Positions 38,236 through 47,213 of a DNA stretch of 64,000 bases are shown in pieces. The translations under genes were made by a program, and so were the position numbers. The DNA lies in the NCBI RefSeq assembly GCF_900142895.1, contig NZ_LT670847.1, positions 2,666,001-2,730,000 of the forward strand. The letters are read 5' to 3'. Under the pieces are notes generated by a model, which made no database searches, had not been told where the DNA came from, and worked only from the letters and a program-made list of their open reading frames with translations. Origin of the DNA: Vreelandella subglaciescola (GTDB lineage: Bacteria; Pseudomonadota; Gammaproteobacteria; Pseudomonadales; Halomonadaceae). How positions within the stretch are numbered: the stretch's first letter is position 1; each line of letters starts with the position of its first letter.

Positions 38236-38718
38236 TTAGCGCAGGGTCACGACATCACCGCGCAGTGCGACGCCCGCCATCAGCATGCCGGCATGGCACT
38301 CGTATTCATCGTTGGATGACATCGGCTCGCGGTCGTAAAAGCTCTCGATGTTGATCACCGCATTGCCGCCTTCTGTCCGCACGCGGTCTTGCAGGCTGAG
38401 CAGGGCTGAGAGCATGACCCAGCGGCAGGCTTCTTCATCGCTTTTGTTGAAGGCGTTGGTCTTTTTATTGGTGACGAAATTGCCGTGCTGTTCGGCAACG
38501 TCTGCGTGAGGTGTGTTGCCAAAGACAAAGCGGATGTTGGAATCCAGCTGGGTCTTTGCCTCGGGAAGGTTCATGGCTTGTTCAACGGGCAGCATCAGTA
38601 CGGTGTCCCGGGCTTCTGCCGTGGAGGTCAGGGCGAGCCCGCCCAGTAGTGTAGCGGCCAGCACCAGCAGGCCTTTTTTGCCCAGCAGTCCTTTTGTTCC
38701 CTGTGTTGTTTTCATCAT
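38236..38718 (-). CDS. Periplasmic APE-cluster protein (often labelled excinuclease-like)
   Basis: This 160-residue protein begins MMKTTQGTKGLLGKKGLLVL and has a Sec signal peptide ending at AEA near residue 36. The mature part contains DSNIRFVFGNTP, NKSDEEACRWVMLSALLSLQDR, and GGNAVINIESFYD...YECHAGMLMAGVALRGDV in separate strands. The two cysteines could pair. Homologues in APE clusters are often annotated as excinuclease ATPase subunits, but nothing here resembles UvrA and a DNA-repair role is not credible for an exported protein. The function is unknown; envelope placement of the pigment is possible. Confidence 0.65.
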   Translation of the reverse strand: MMKTTQGTKGLLGKKGLLVLAATLLGGLALTSTAEARDTVLMLPVEQAMNLPEAKTQLDSNIRFVFGNTPHADVAEQHGNFVTNKKTNAFNKSDEEACRWVMLSALLSLQDRVRTEGGNAVINIESFYDREPMSSNDEYECHAGMLMAGVALRGDVVTLR

Positions 38719-38821
38719 CTTCCATGTTCCTTATTGGTTTTTTGGGGTGGTGTGTGGACGCTGGCAGCGCGGGACGGCCAGCCATCCGTGGGGTTGGTGC
38801 CTCAATGCCTTTGGCAAAAAC

Positions 38822-40096
38822 TTAACGCCAGCGGCGAAATATCAACGACGTATTGATGCCGCCGAAGGCAAAGTTGTTGCTCATGATGTAGTCGCAGTCG
38901 AGGCGGCGCCCGTCGCCGGTGAGGTAGTCCAGCTGGGCGCACTCGGGGTCGACGTTTTCAAGATTGGCCGTGGCGTGAAACCAGCCTTCGCGCATCATTT
39001 CGATAGCGGTCCAGGCTTCCAGCGCGCCGCAGGCGCCAAGCGTATGGCCGGTGAAGCTCTTGAACGCACTGATCGGGATGTCTTCGCCAAACACCGCTCG
39101 GGTAGCCAGGCTTTCGGCGATGTCGCCGCGGCTGGTGGCCGTGCCGTGGGCGCTGACGTAGCCGATATCCTCGGGCGTGATGTTGGCATCGTCGAGCGCG
39201 AGACGGATGGCTTGCTCCATCATCGCGGCGTCGGGCTGGGTGACGTGGCGGCCGTCGCTGTTGGTGCCAAAACCGACCAATTCGGCGTAAATCGGTGCGC
39301 CGCGCGCCTCGGCATGGGCCATATCTTCCAGAATCAGGCTGCCCGCGCCTTCGCCGATGACCAGCCCGTCGCGGTCGGCATCGAAGGGGCGGGGCGTGGC
39401 TTCCGGGGTGTCGTTGAGCGTACTGGTGGCGAACAGGGTGTCGAACACCGCGGCTTCCGAGGCCGAAAGTTCTTCGCAACCGCCGGCAATCATCGCCGTC
39501 TGGCGCGCAAAGCGGATGGCTTCGTAGGCGTAGCCGATACCCTGACTGCCCGAGGTGCAGGCGCTGGAAGTGGTGTGAATGCGCCCGCGTACGCCGAGAA
39601 AAACGCCGATGTTGACCGGGGCGGTGTGCGACATCATGCGGATATAGGAGTTGGCGTTGAGGCCGTCGGTGGACTTGTTGATCAGCATGTTGCCGAAATC
39701 GGCCACCGCGTCGGGTTCGCCCGCCGAGGCGCCGTAGGCGATGCCCATGCGCCCGCTCGAGACCAGCGGGTCGTCGAGCAGGCCGGCATCGATCAGCGCC
39801 AGTTCGCTGGCACGGGTGGCCATGCGCGCGCCGCGCCCCATGCTGCGTATCGCCCGGCGGTGGTAATGCTTGGGTAGGGAGAAGTCTTCCACCGGCGCGC
39901 CAAGGCGGGTATTGAGGCCGTCGTAGACGTCCCAGGCTTCCATGTGGCGCACGCCGTTGTCATGCGCGGCCAGGCGCGCGCGAATGCTCGGCCAGTCATT
40001 GCCGATGGGCGAAAAGCCGGCAACGCCGGTGACGACCACGCGGCGGCCAAGGCCGTCTTCGCGGTTGGCGCGGTGAGTTTTTGTTTCAGCTTTCAT
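38822..40096 (-). CDS. Beta-ketoacyl-ACP synthase (FabF-like, APE, ApeR-type)
   Basis: This 424-residue condensing enzyme has the intact Cys-His-His triad: Cys180 in TTSSACTSGS, His317 in SAHGTATSRGD and His351 in KSFTGHTLGACG, with Lys346 nearby. The thiolase-fold GG loop NNFAFGGINTSLIF is at the C-terminus. The start chosen is the ATG at 40096, whose A overlaps the stop of the reductase (TGATG); the frame is open 21 codons upstream. In the APE pathway one ketosynthase pairs with the chain-length factor, and this second one probably handles another step. The distinction is inferred from order. Confidence 0.9.
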   Translation of the reverse strand: MKAETKTHRANREDGLGRRVVVTGVAGFSPIGNDWPSIRARLAAHDNGVRHMEAWDVYDGLNTRLGAPVEDFSLPKHYHRRAIRSMGRGARMATRASELALIDAGLLDDPLVSSGRMGIAYGASAGEPDAVADFGNMLINKSTDGLNANSYIRMMSHTAPVNIGVFLGVRGRIHTTSSACTSGSQGIGYAYEAIRFARQTAMIAGGCEELSASEAAVFDTLFATSTLNDTPEATPRPFDADRDGLVIGEGAGSLILEDMAHAEARGAPIYAELVGFGTNSDGRHVTQPDAAMMEQAIRLALDDANITPEDIGYVSAHGTATSRGDIAESLATRAVFGEDIPISAFKSFTGHTLGACGALEAWTAIEMMREGWFHATANLENVDPECAQLDYLTGDGRRLDCDYIMSNNFAFGGINTSLIFRRWR

Positions 40097-40821
40097 CAGC
40101 ACATGCCTCCGTTGACGGCGATAACCTGACGGGTAATGTAGGCGGCATCCGTTGAGCACAAGAAGCTCACCGTGGCGGCGACTTCGTCGGTGGTGCCGGT
40201 GCGCTGCATGGGAATGGCCTTGAGCGCGTCGGTCTGGCTCAGCTCGGCGGTCATGTCCGTCTCGATCAGCCCAGGGGCTACGCTGTTGACGGTAATCCGG
40301 CGCTTGGCCAGTTCTACCGCCAGCGCCTTGGTAGCACCGATCAGCCCGGCCTTGGCGGCGCTGTAATTGACCTGGCCGCGGTTGCCCATCAGCCCCGATA
40401 CCGACGACATGACGACGATGCGCCCGGGGGCGCGGCGCCGGATCATCGGCATGGTCAAGGGCTTAAGCACGTTGTAAAAGCCGTCCAGCCCGGTGTGCAC
40501 GACGCTGTCCCAATCGCTGTCGGAAAGCGCCGGAAAAGCGCCATCGGCGGTGATGCCGGCATTGCAGACCACCCCGTAATAGGCGCCGTGGGTTTCCACG
40601 TCGTCTTCGAGGGCCTGGCGGGCGGCGTCACGATCGGCGACGTCAAAACACAAGATGCGTACGTTCCGGCCCAGCGCGCGGATTTCTTTGGCCACCGCTT
40701 CGGCGGCGTCGCGGCGCGTGCGGCAGTGCAGCACGATATCAAAGCCATCCCGCGCCAGGCGCAGGGCGATGGCGCGGCCGATGCCGCGGCTGGAACCCGT
40801 GACGAGCAGAGTATCGGTCAT
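40096..40821 (-). CDS. fabG: 3-oxoacyl-ACP reductase (FabG-like, APE, ApeQ-type)
   Basis: This 241-residue short-chain dehydrogenase/reductase reduces the beta-keto group in each polyene extension cycle. The Rossmann motif TGSSRGIGRAIAL is at residues 7-19, NAGI follows mid-protein (VCNAGITADG), the catalytic Ser is in VMSSVSGLMG and the YxxxK pair is in NYSAAKAGLIG. The C-terminal segment GLIETDMTAEL and AAYITRQVIAVNGGMC are typical of FabG. It overlaps the upstream dehydratase gene by 4 bp and abuts the ketosynthase downstream. It is probably dedicated to the APE ACPs and is not the housekeeping fabG. Confidence 0.92.
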   Translation of the reverse strand: MTDTLLVTGSSRGIGRAIALRLARDGFDIVLHCRTRRDAAEAVAKEIRALGRNVRILCFDVADRDAARQALEDDVETHGAYYGVVCNAGITADGAFPALSDSDWDSVVHTGLDGFYNVLKPLTMPMIRRRAPGRIVVMSSVSGLMGNRGQVNYSAAKAGLIGATKALAVELAKRRITVNSVAPGLIETDMTAELSQTDALKAIPMQRTGTTDEVAATVSFLCSTDAAYITRQVIAVNGGMC

Positions 40822-41306
40822 GAAGGGTCATCCTGTTGCGGGCCGGCAAGCGCCTGCAGATCATCCGGCTCAAAGACGTTGAGGATGGCGCTGGCACATT
40901 CGGTGCCGGTGTCATCCAGCAGTCGGCCGGTGAAAGCGCCAAGCCCGTTGCCGGCCTGGTAATCGAGGGTAATCTCCACGCGTATCGGGCGGGAGAAAGC
41001 GAAATGCTCTACCTGACAGCGGTAGCGCCGTGTGCCGAGCAAAAAGCCGAGGCGCGGAGAGCCGCCCGCGCTGATGGCGCGCTGGCCGGACCATGCAGCG
41101 ATGGCCTGCGCCAGCCATTCGATGCCCACCCAGCCGGGAATGCCCTCGGCAGCGGCGAAAAGGTCATCGTCGCGCGGGGTGACTTCGGCCACCAGATGCT
41201 CGGCGTCGGCCTCGAGCACGTCGTCGAGCAGGCACATGGCGCCCTTGTGGGGAACCAGCCCGGCGGCCGGGCGGCGTGAGTTGATACGCCAAGGGGTAGG
41301 TGTCAT
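40818..41306 (-). CDS. Hotdog-fold 3-hydroxyacyl-ACP dehydratase (APE, ApeP-type)
   Basis: The protein has 162 residues with FabA/FabZ-like layout: VPHKGAMCLLDDVLEADAEH resembles the PHR start motif, and GIPGWVGIEWLAQAIAAWSG holds the central helix where the usual Glu/Asp sits. It should dehydrate 3-hydroxyacyl intermediates, leaving the double bonds of the polyene. The PHKG-for-PHR change is common in APE dehydratases and does not by itself suggest inactivity. It overlaps its neighbours by 4 bp on both sides. A second dehydratase domain is fused to the ligase. Confidence 0.85.
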   Translation of the reverse strand: MTPTPWRINSRRPAAGLVPHKGAMCLLDDVLEADAEHLVAEVTPRDDDLFAAAEGIPGWVGIEWLAQAIAAWSGQRAISAGGSPRLGFLLGTRRYRCQVEHFAFSRPIRVEITLDYQAGNGLGAFTGRLLDDTGTECASAILNVFEPDDLQALAGPQQDDPS

Positions 41307-42487
41307 GGGGTGCGCTCCAGCAGCAGGGCAATATTGTTGCCACCAAAGGCGAAGGCATTGCTGAGCGCGTAGCGCAGCCGGGCCTTGCCGCCAGCGGTGA
41401 GCGCCAGCGCCGGCAGCGCGGGGTCGGTTGCCCCGTCATTCACCTGTGGTGGCAGGCGGCCGGCCTCCAGTGCCATCCAGCAGAATGCCGCTTCAAGCGC
41501 GCCGCAGGCGCCAAGGGTATGGCCGGTCAGCGCCTTGGTTGAGCTACAGGGAATGCCGGTGCCGCCGGGCAGCGCGGCCACGCCCCGAGCCTCCATGCTG
41601 TCGTTCAAGGCAGTGGCGGTGCCGTGCAGATTGAGATAATCCACCTCGGCCGGTGATACGCCGGCCATGGCCAGCGCGCCCTGCATGGCTTGGCGCGCGC
41701 CTTCGCCGTCGGGGCGTGGCGCGGAAACATGATGGGCGTCGCTGGTTTCTGCATAGCCGCTGAGCTGAATCCCGCCGGGCTCGGCGGTGACCAGAAATAG
41801 CGCCGCGGCCTCGCCTAAATTGAGGCCGCGACGGTTGGCGGAAAAGGGCACACAAGGCGTGTCGCTGATCGCTTCCAGCGCGGAGAACCCGTTGACGGTA
41901 AGGCCGCAAAGGCTGTCGGCGCCGCCGGCAATCACCGCGTCGCAGGTGCCGTTCGCCAGCAGCCGGCGGGCACTGGTCAGCGCTTTGGCGCTGGAGGTGC
42001 AGGCGGTCGACAGGGTGTACGCGGGCCCTTCCAGCGCCAGCCGTTCGGCAATAAAACGCGCCGACGCGCCGATCTCGTGGCGTTGGTAGCGGAAATCCGC
42101 CGGCAGCTCGCCGGTGTCCTGCTGCGTGGCGATAGCCGCTTCGCTTTCACCGATGCCCGATGTGCTGGTGCCCAGCACCACGCCGATACGTGCCTGCGGG
42201 CAGCGCTGCCGGAAGGCCTCAATGGTTGGTGCGAGGTGCTCCAGCGCGGCGGCCAGCAGGCGGTTATTGCGCGAACGGTGCTCTGCCGGCCAGTCGGCAT
42301 CATCCGGCAGCCGCGTTGTGACCTGGCCGAGGGGCAGCGGCCGGCCGGGCGTGAACGCGTCACTCGTGGTCAGGCCGCGCCGCCCCGCAAACAGGTTGGC
42401 GCCGATGCCGGCCAGCTCATCGCCCAGCGGGCAGACCAGCGCCGGCGGGTGCAAACGGCAGGAAGAGGGCGTTACGGGGTTGGGCAT
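41303..42487 (-). CDS. Beta-ketoacyl-ACP synthase (FabF-like, APE, ApeO-type)
   Basis: This 394-residue condensing enzyme has an intact Cys-His-His triad: Cys163 in LSTACTSSAKAL, His288 in NLHGTATALND and His323 in LTGHTLGACGALE. The C-terminal NAFAFGGNNIALLL closes the fold. By gene order it matches the main KS of the APE pathway, which works with the chain-length-factor protein in a type II PKS manner. It overlaps the dehydratase by 4 bp and the lipoprotein gene by 16 bp. Assignment of the two ketosynthases to separate steps is from analogy. Confidence 0.9.
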   Translation of the reverse strand: MPNPVTPSSCRLHPPALVCPLGDELAGIGANLFAGRRGLTTSDAFTPGRPLPLGQVTTRLPDDADWPAEHRSRNNRLLAAALEHLAPTIEAFRQRCPQARIGVVLGTSTSGIGESEAAIATQQDTGELPADFRYQRHEIGASARFIAERLALEGPAYTLSTACTSSAKALTSARRLLANGTCDAVIAGGADSLCGLTVNGFSALEAISDTPCVPFSANRRGLNLGEAAALFLVTAEPGGIQLSGYAETSDAHHVSAPRPDGEGARQAMQGALAMAGVSPAEVDYLNLHGTATALNDSMEARGVAALPGGTGIPCSSTKALTGHTLGACGALEAAFCWMALEAGRLPPQVNDGATDPALPALALTAGGKARLRYALSNAFAFGGNNIALLLERTP

Positions 42488-43065
42488 GTGTCAGTCGCTC
42501 GCGCGTTGTCGTCGAGAGTGGCGATATACAGGCGATAGTCGCTTTCCAGATCATGGATGATACGGCAATCACGGTCACCTGACAGGCGTGCGACCAGCAC
42601 CGGCCCCCGATATATCCGCCTTTCGGCGCTGCTGTCGGCCAGCCGCCAGTCCGAACCGGCAAAGGCTTGTCGCAGCGCTTGGGCCGGCCACAGGCTCCAG
42701 CTGAGCCGGCTGGCCAGCCAGTCGGCGCTGAAAGGCGGCTCGATGTTGGCATCGGGTAGAAAACGAGTCCCCTGGTCGTCCTGCACCAGCGTCAGCAGGC
42801 GCTGGCCTTGAGGGCTTAAAAGCGCCAGCCGCAGGGTCTGATCCTGATGACGCAAAACGCCAAGCAGCACCTGCTGGCGCTCGCCGGTGACGAACGTCAG
42901 CCGTTGCACTTGGGAGTCGATATCGGGCAGCTGCGCCAGCGCCGGCTGCGGCGCACCGGGCGGCGTCAAGGCGCAGCCGGCCAACAGCACCGTCGTTAAC
43001 GCTGCCATCAAAACAGGTCTCAGCAAGACGGCCGCGTACCGCGTGAGGGCAAGGCGTGGGGTCAT
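42472..43065 (-). CDS. DUF3261-type lipoprotein of the APE cluster (ApeN-type)
   Basis: This 197-residue protein has a lipoprotein signal with LLAGCAL at about residues 28-34. The mature domain has beta-rich segments (QLPDIDSQVQRLTFVTGER, QTLRLALLSPQGQRLLTLVQDD) like LolB-related folds. It fits the DUF3261 lipoproteins found in APE clusters. With the LolA-like protein and MMPL exporter it probably moves or holds the pigment at the outer membrane. It overlaps the flavoprotein gene by 4 bp. Confidence 0.8.
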   Translation of the reverse strand: MTPRLALTRYAAVLLRPVLMAALTTVLLAGCALTPPGAPQPALAQLPDIDSQVQRLTFVTGERQQVLLGVLRHQDQTLRLALLSPQGQRLLTLVQDDQGTRFLPDANIEPPFSADWLASRLSWSLWPAQALRQAFAGSDWRLADSSAERRIYRGPVLVARLSGDRDCRIIHDLESDYRLYIATLDDNARATDTCPTP

Positions 43066-44330
43066 GGGCTTACTGCGGCCTCCTGGGTGCAGGCTTCGGC
43101 CAGGCTATCAAGGCGGCGCTGGCTGGCGGTGACGAAAGGGTTGTTCTTGTCCCAGGCGTAGCCGGCGAGTATGGCGCTGAGCATGTCGCGTATGCGGGGC
43201 GTCTGATGCTCATGGAAGATGATGCGCGGCAGGCGGCCATCGTACCAGGCGTCGATAAAGGCGCGGAACGTGGCGATGCCTTCGCGTAGCGGAATCTCGA
43301 AATCGCCGTCCCAGTCCACGTCCTCGCCGTCGAGTTGACGCGTAACCAGCGGTGCGGCGCGGACGGCCGAATCCAGCGCAATGGTGATCCCCGACGAGAA
43401 CACCGGGTCGAGGAACTCGCCGGCGTTGCCGAGCACGGCAAATCCCGGCCCGTGCAGGCGTTTGATGTTGGCGGAATACCCCGCCAGCCGGGTCACATCG
43501 CGGACCGGCGTTACGCCGGTGAGCAGCTCGTTGAAGCGCGGCTCGGCGTTGATCAAGGCCCAGTAGCGCGCGGTATCGTTATCGCCGGCGGCATCGAGGG
43601 TGTCGATATCGGCGACCACGCCCACCGAGGCGCGGCCATCCGGGAAGGGGATCAGCCAGTACCAGATGTCTTTCTGTTCGGGGTGGACGCCGATCAGGAT
43701 CTTGTTGCGGTCATGGTCGGCATCGCCAAAGAGCCCCTCGACGTGGGTGAACAGGGCGCCCCGCGTGGCCAGCGATGACGGGCAGTCAAGCCCCGTCAGC
43801 CGTGCCAGTACGCGGCCATAGCCGCTGGCATCGAGCACGAAGCGGGCTTCTAGCTGGCGGGTTTTGCCGGCGTCGTCGCGCATGGTCAGCTGCGGCCGGT
43901 GCGGGTCAGGGGTGAAGCCGATAACGCTCACTCCGTGCTCAACGTCAGCGCCGGCGTCCCGGGCGCCGTCGAGCAGGCGCTGGTCGAAATCAGCCCGCTC
44001 GATCTGCCAGGTAGTGCCCGGGCCGGGGGTGAGCTTTTCGCGGAAATCGATGGCAGCATACTGGCCTTTCCAGCAGAAGGCGGCGCCGTTTTTGGGCTGA
44101 AAATGGCCGGCCTGGGCCGCCTCGAGCAGGCCGCAGGTTTCAAGGTGCGCCATGCACTGGGGCAGCAGGCTCTCGCCGATCGAGAAACGCGGGAAGTGCT
44201 GGCGCTCGAGAACGCGTACCGCGAGCCCGTGACGCGCCAGCCAAGCTGCCGCCGCGGCGCCGGAAGGGCCACCGCCAATAATGGCGACATCGGTATACTC
44301 AAGGGTGTCGGAGTGCTCAGGCGTGTCCAT
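43062..44330 (-). CDS. FAD-dependent oxidoreductase with flavin halogenase signatures (APE cluster)
   Basis: This 422-residue flavoprotein has the FAD motif GGGPSG at 19-24, GESLLP at 52-57, a Lys (Lys80) in QPKNGAAFCW and the W-x-W-x-I-P motif at 223-228 (WYWLIP). The last is a hallmark of FADH2-dependent halogenases, and the Lys lies where halogenases have their catalytic lysine. Related dehydrogenases such as geranylgeranyl reductases share the first two motifs but usually not all four. It could chlorinate or brominate the aryl head group, or act as a dehydrogenase. It overlaps the exporter gene by 14 bp and the lipoprotein gene by 4 bp. Confidence 0.8.
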   Translation of the reverse strand: MDTPEHSDTLEYTDVAIIGGGPSGAAAAAWLARHGLAVRVLERQHFPRFSIGESLLPQCMAHLETCGLLEAAQAGHFQPKNGAAFCWKGQYAAIDFREKLTPGPGTTWQIERADFDQRLLDGARDAGADVEHGVSVIGFTPDPHRPQLTMRDDAGKTRQLEARFVLDASGYGRVLARLTGLDCPSSLATRGALFTHVEGLFGDADHDRNKILIGVHPEQKDIWYWLIPFPDGRASVGVVADIDTLDAAGDNDTARYWALINAEPRFNELLTGVTPVRDVTRLAGYSANIKRLHGPGFAVLGNAGEFLDPVFSSGITIALDSAVRAAPLVTRQLDGEDVDWDGDFEIPLREGIATFRAFIDAWYDGRLPRIIFHEHQTPRIRDMLSAILAGYAWDKNNPFVTASQRRLDSLAEACTQEAAVSP

Positions 44331-46605
44331 GTAAAACGTGCTCCTTGTGGGCGAGTTGGGGGCGGCCGGGCCCGCGGGAAAAGGGCACCAGCAGCCAGCT
44401 GGCGGTCAGGCCGATCAGGCAGGTGGTGCCGAGGAAATGCAGCGCCGGCGTGGCGCTGAACGCGAGCAGCCCGAAGGCCAGCAGGCTGGAGGCGCAGGAC
44501 AGGCTGATGGCCAGCCAGGCCGCCGGGTCGTCGGGGTGTTCGGTGCTGAAAATGCCGGCATCCAGACCGATGCCCAGCACCAGCAGCAGCCCCAGCAGGT
44601 GAAAGAGCGTCAGGCTGATGCCAACGGCCGCGAAGACGCCGAGGGTAATGAGAAAGGCACCGACCGGCGGCAACAGCACGCGCCAGGCGCGTTGCCGATA
44701 GCGCCAGACGAAAATGCCCAGCAGGCCGAGCAGAGCCAGCCCCAGCCACAGGCTGATTTGCTCGCGCAGGTGGGTGAGCTGGGCCGAGATGGCTGCGACC
44801 CGGTCATGGTAATGCAGGCCTTGTGCGTCGGCGGCAAGCGCTTTGAGCGCCTGCACGGCCTGAGGCTGAGCGTCGCCCAGCAGCACAAGGGCTGCTGGCG
44901 GGGCGTTATCATTCAGCCATAGGGCGGCATCGGCGGCGCCGGTGGACGAGGCCAGCCATGCGTCGGGTGTCAGGTAGGGCACGCTATCCAGCGGGGCTGC
45001 AATCTTCTGATTCAGCCCGGCGGGCAGGCCGGCCGTGTCGAGCAACCCGGGCAGCGCCTGACGATACGCTGTGCGCACGCGCGCAAGGTTGGCGTCCTGA
45101 GTGGCGCGGGATGGCACGCTCTGGGCGATATGCTGATACGTGCTCAGTTGGCCCTGATTGACGAGCGCCGTCAGGTGTTGATCGAGTGTTTCGAGCCGCT
45201 CAAGCACGGCGGCCGGCGTTTTGGCAGTGGCAATCAGGTAGCGCTGGCTGCCGGGACGCTCAAGCAGCGCCTGCACCTGACGCTGCTGGTCGATCAGCGC
45301 CGCCGGTGACGGGTTGAAAGAGCGCAGGTCGTCGCTGGTTGTCAGCCGCGTGGCAATTAATAGTACCGCGACGGCACCGACCAGCCCCAGCACGGCCCAG
45401 TAAGGGCGCGAACGGCGGGGCAGGCGGCAGCGGTCAAGGCGCGCGGCGATGCGCGCCGTGGCGGGGTGCGGGCGCTGGGGCAACAGCGGAAGCCACAGGC
45501 GGGTGGTCAGCCAGGCGCCGAGCAGCCCCAGCGCGGCGAAGGTCGCCATTTGGTGCAGGCCGGGCAGCGGCGTGGCCAGCTGCATCAGGTAAGCGAGCAG
45601 GCTGGAGATCAGCCCCAGCCGCAGGCCGGGCCAGAGGCGCGCCAGCGAGCGCTTGGGGTGCAGCTGGCGGGCGCATTGCAGGTGCAGGGCGTAGTCGATG
45701 GCAATGCCGATCAGGCTGGCGCCGAAGGCCAGCGTCAACAGGCTGAGGGTGCCGAACAGCCACCAGGTCAGCGGCAGCGCAAACAGCGTGCCGGCGCTGA
45801 TGGTCAGCAGCAGGCTTGCCAGAATGCCCGGGCGACGAAACACCCAGCCGAGTAATAGCAGAATGCCGATGAGCGACCCGAGCCCAATGGTGGTGATTTC
45901 ACGCTTGCCCTGCTGGGCGCCGGCAGCGGCGTGGAAGACCAGCCCGGCGCGCAGCACCTGTAACTCGGGGTGCGCGGTTTCAAACGTGCTCAGGGTGTCG
46001 GTCAGCGTTTGCTGTAACGCCATATCGTAGGGGCTGCCGGCAAGCTCGGCGCTGAGCAGCTGCCAGCGTGTACCGCCAGCGCTCACGCCGGGGGCGCCAT
46101 CCTGCCACGTCAGGGGGCCGCTGAGGCGCGCAGCAAGCCAGCCGTCGAGCAGACCAAAAGGATCATCGCGCAGGTCGGCATCAATGCCGGGAGAGAACAG
46201 CCGCGAGAGGCCGCGCTGGCGCCAGGCGGAGGCGTCCAGATCTGCCAGCGAGTCAGGCAGCAGGCGGTAACGATAAGGCGCCAGCGTCTGATCGGGGCGC
46301 GGCGGCTGGTCGGTGGCAAAGGCTTCGATGCTGCCGGAGGCGCGCAGGGTTTGCTTTAACTCTGCAAGCCGGTGCGCGGCATCCGGCCCCGCGATCAGCA
46401 CCAGCAGCTGCGACTCGAAAGCCGTGCTCAGGCGCCGGTCGGCGCGCTCGATCAACGGCGTGGCCGGGGTGTCGGGAAGTAGCGTGGTAATGCGGGTGTC
46501 CAGCGGCGCCTGGCCTAGCCATTGGCTGGCCAGCAAAATGACGCAGCCGCACAGCGCCAGCCCCCAGATCAGGGCCGCCAGCCGCTCGCCAGACGACACT
46601 TTCAT
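44317..46605 (-). CDS. MMPL/RND-type exporter of the APE cluster (ApeM-type)
   Basis: This 762-residue inner-membrane transporter is related to HpnN/MMPL lipid exporters. The N-terminal helix (LIWGLALCGCVILLASQWL) is followed by a periplasmic loop of about 220 residues. A first set of five or six helices then runs from GLGSLIGILLLLGWVF through ASLIGIAIDYALHLQ, with the conserved G-x-x-x-D-Y-x-x-H region. The second half repeats the plan, with a loop and IGLDAGIFSTEHPDD. It should extract the polyene lipid from the inner membrane. It overlaps the LolA-like gene by 4 bp. The substrate is inferred from the cluster. Confidence 0.88.
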   Translation of the reverse strand: MKVSSGERLAALIWGLALCGCVILLASQWLGQAPLDTRITTLLPDTPATPLIERADRRLSTAFESQLLVLIAGPDAAHRLAELKQTLRASGSIEAFATDQPPRPDQTLAPYRYRLLPDSLADLDASAWRQRGLSRLFSPGIDADLRDDPFGLLDGWLAARLSGPLTWQDGAPGVSAGGTRWQLLSAELAGSPYDMALQQTLTDTLSTFETAHPELQVLRAGLVFHAAAGAQQGKREITTIGLGSLIGILLLLGWVFRRPGILASLLLTISAGTLFALPLTWWLFGTLSLLTLAFGASLIGIAIDYALHLQCARQLHPKRSLARLWPGLRLGLISSLLAYLMQLATPLPGLHQMATFAALGLLGAWLTTRLWLPLLPQRPHPATARIAARLDRCRLPRRSRPYWAVLGLVGAVAVLLIATRLTTSDDLRSFNPSPAALIDQQRQVQALLERPGSQRYLIATAKTPAAVLERLETLDQHLTALVNQGQLSTYQHIAQSVPSRATQDANLARVRTAYRQALPGLLDTAGLPAGLNQKIAAPLDSVPYLTPDAWLASSTGAADAALWLNDNAPPAALVLLGDAQPQAVQALKALAADAQGLHYHDRVAAISAQLTHLREQISLWLGLALLGLLGIFVWRYRQRAWRVLLPPVGAFLITLGVFAAVGISLTLFHLLGLLLVLGIGLDAGIFSTEHPDDPAAWLAISLSCASSLLAFGLLAFSATPALHFLGTTCLIGLTASWLLVPFSRGPGRPQLAHKEHVLHGHA

Positions 46606-47213
46606 TGGGCGGATGACGCGTCGAGTGCGGCGCAGTCGGCGGGCGTCAGCTGGATGTCGACGCGGTCGTCGTTGACGAACGCCAGCTCAAGGCGCTCGAT
46701 CTGTTCGCCGCCGCTTACGCGGATACTTTCCAGCCGCGTCGCCACGGCGTCGTCCAGCGGCGTCATTCTCGCCTGCCAGGCGTCCGGCTCGCCGCTTTGG
46801 TCAATGGCGAAATGCTGGCGCAGGGCCTGCCAATCGCCGGCCAGCAGGCCGGTCAACACCGGCAGCATGACTTCAAGGCTCATGGGCAGGTCGGGATCGC
46901 CGGGCGTCAGCTGTACCCGATCCGCGACCGGTGATGTGGTCTGCCAGATCAGCCCGTCACCCTGACGCAGGAAATAGCCGGTGCTGGTCAGCTGGGTGTC
47001 GAGGTCGGCCATCCAGCGGCGCTGCTCAAAGTTGGCGCAGCTGGCCAGACTATTAGCCACGTTATCGGCAAGATTGTTGGCAACGTTATCGGTCACGCTG
47101 TCGGCGGCCTGAGCGGACGTCGAGGCGGCCAGCACCAGCAGTAATCCGGCCAGTCGGATGAGGCGTGTCAGTCGCTGCGTTACGCACAGAGACGTTATCA
47201 ATAGTGAGTTCAT
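46602..47213 (-). CDS. LolA-like outer-membrane carrier protein of the APE cluster (ApeL-type)
   Basis: This 203-residue protein has a Sec signal peptide ending at AQA near residue 36. The mature part has the LolA-like order: CANFEQRRWMADLDTQLTSTGYF, a LIWQTTSPV strand, and VEVML...QALRQHF repeats separated by short loops. LolA carries lipids or lipoproteins across the periplasm, and the APE homologue presumably carries the pigment or its lipid carrier. An Asn-rich NVANNLADNVANSL stretch after the signal is unusual. It overlaps the thioesterase gene by 4 bp. Confidence 0.82.
   Translation of the reverse strand: MNSLLITSLCVTQRLTRLIRLAGLLLVLAASTSAQAADSVTDNVANNLADNVANSLASCANFEQRRWMADLDTQLTSTGYFLRQGDGLIWQTTSPVADRVQLTPGDPDLPMSLEVMLPVLTGLLAGDWQALRQHFAIDQSGEPDAWQARMTPLDDAVATRLESIRVSGGEQIERLELAFVNDDRVDIQLTPADCAALDASSAQ

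Noticed and set aside
38513..39877. 454-residue plus-strand frame antisense to the APE ketosynthase
   Set aside because: The ketosynthase on the other strand has an intact active site; the long frame is a product of high GC.
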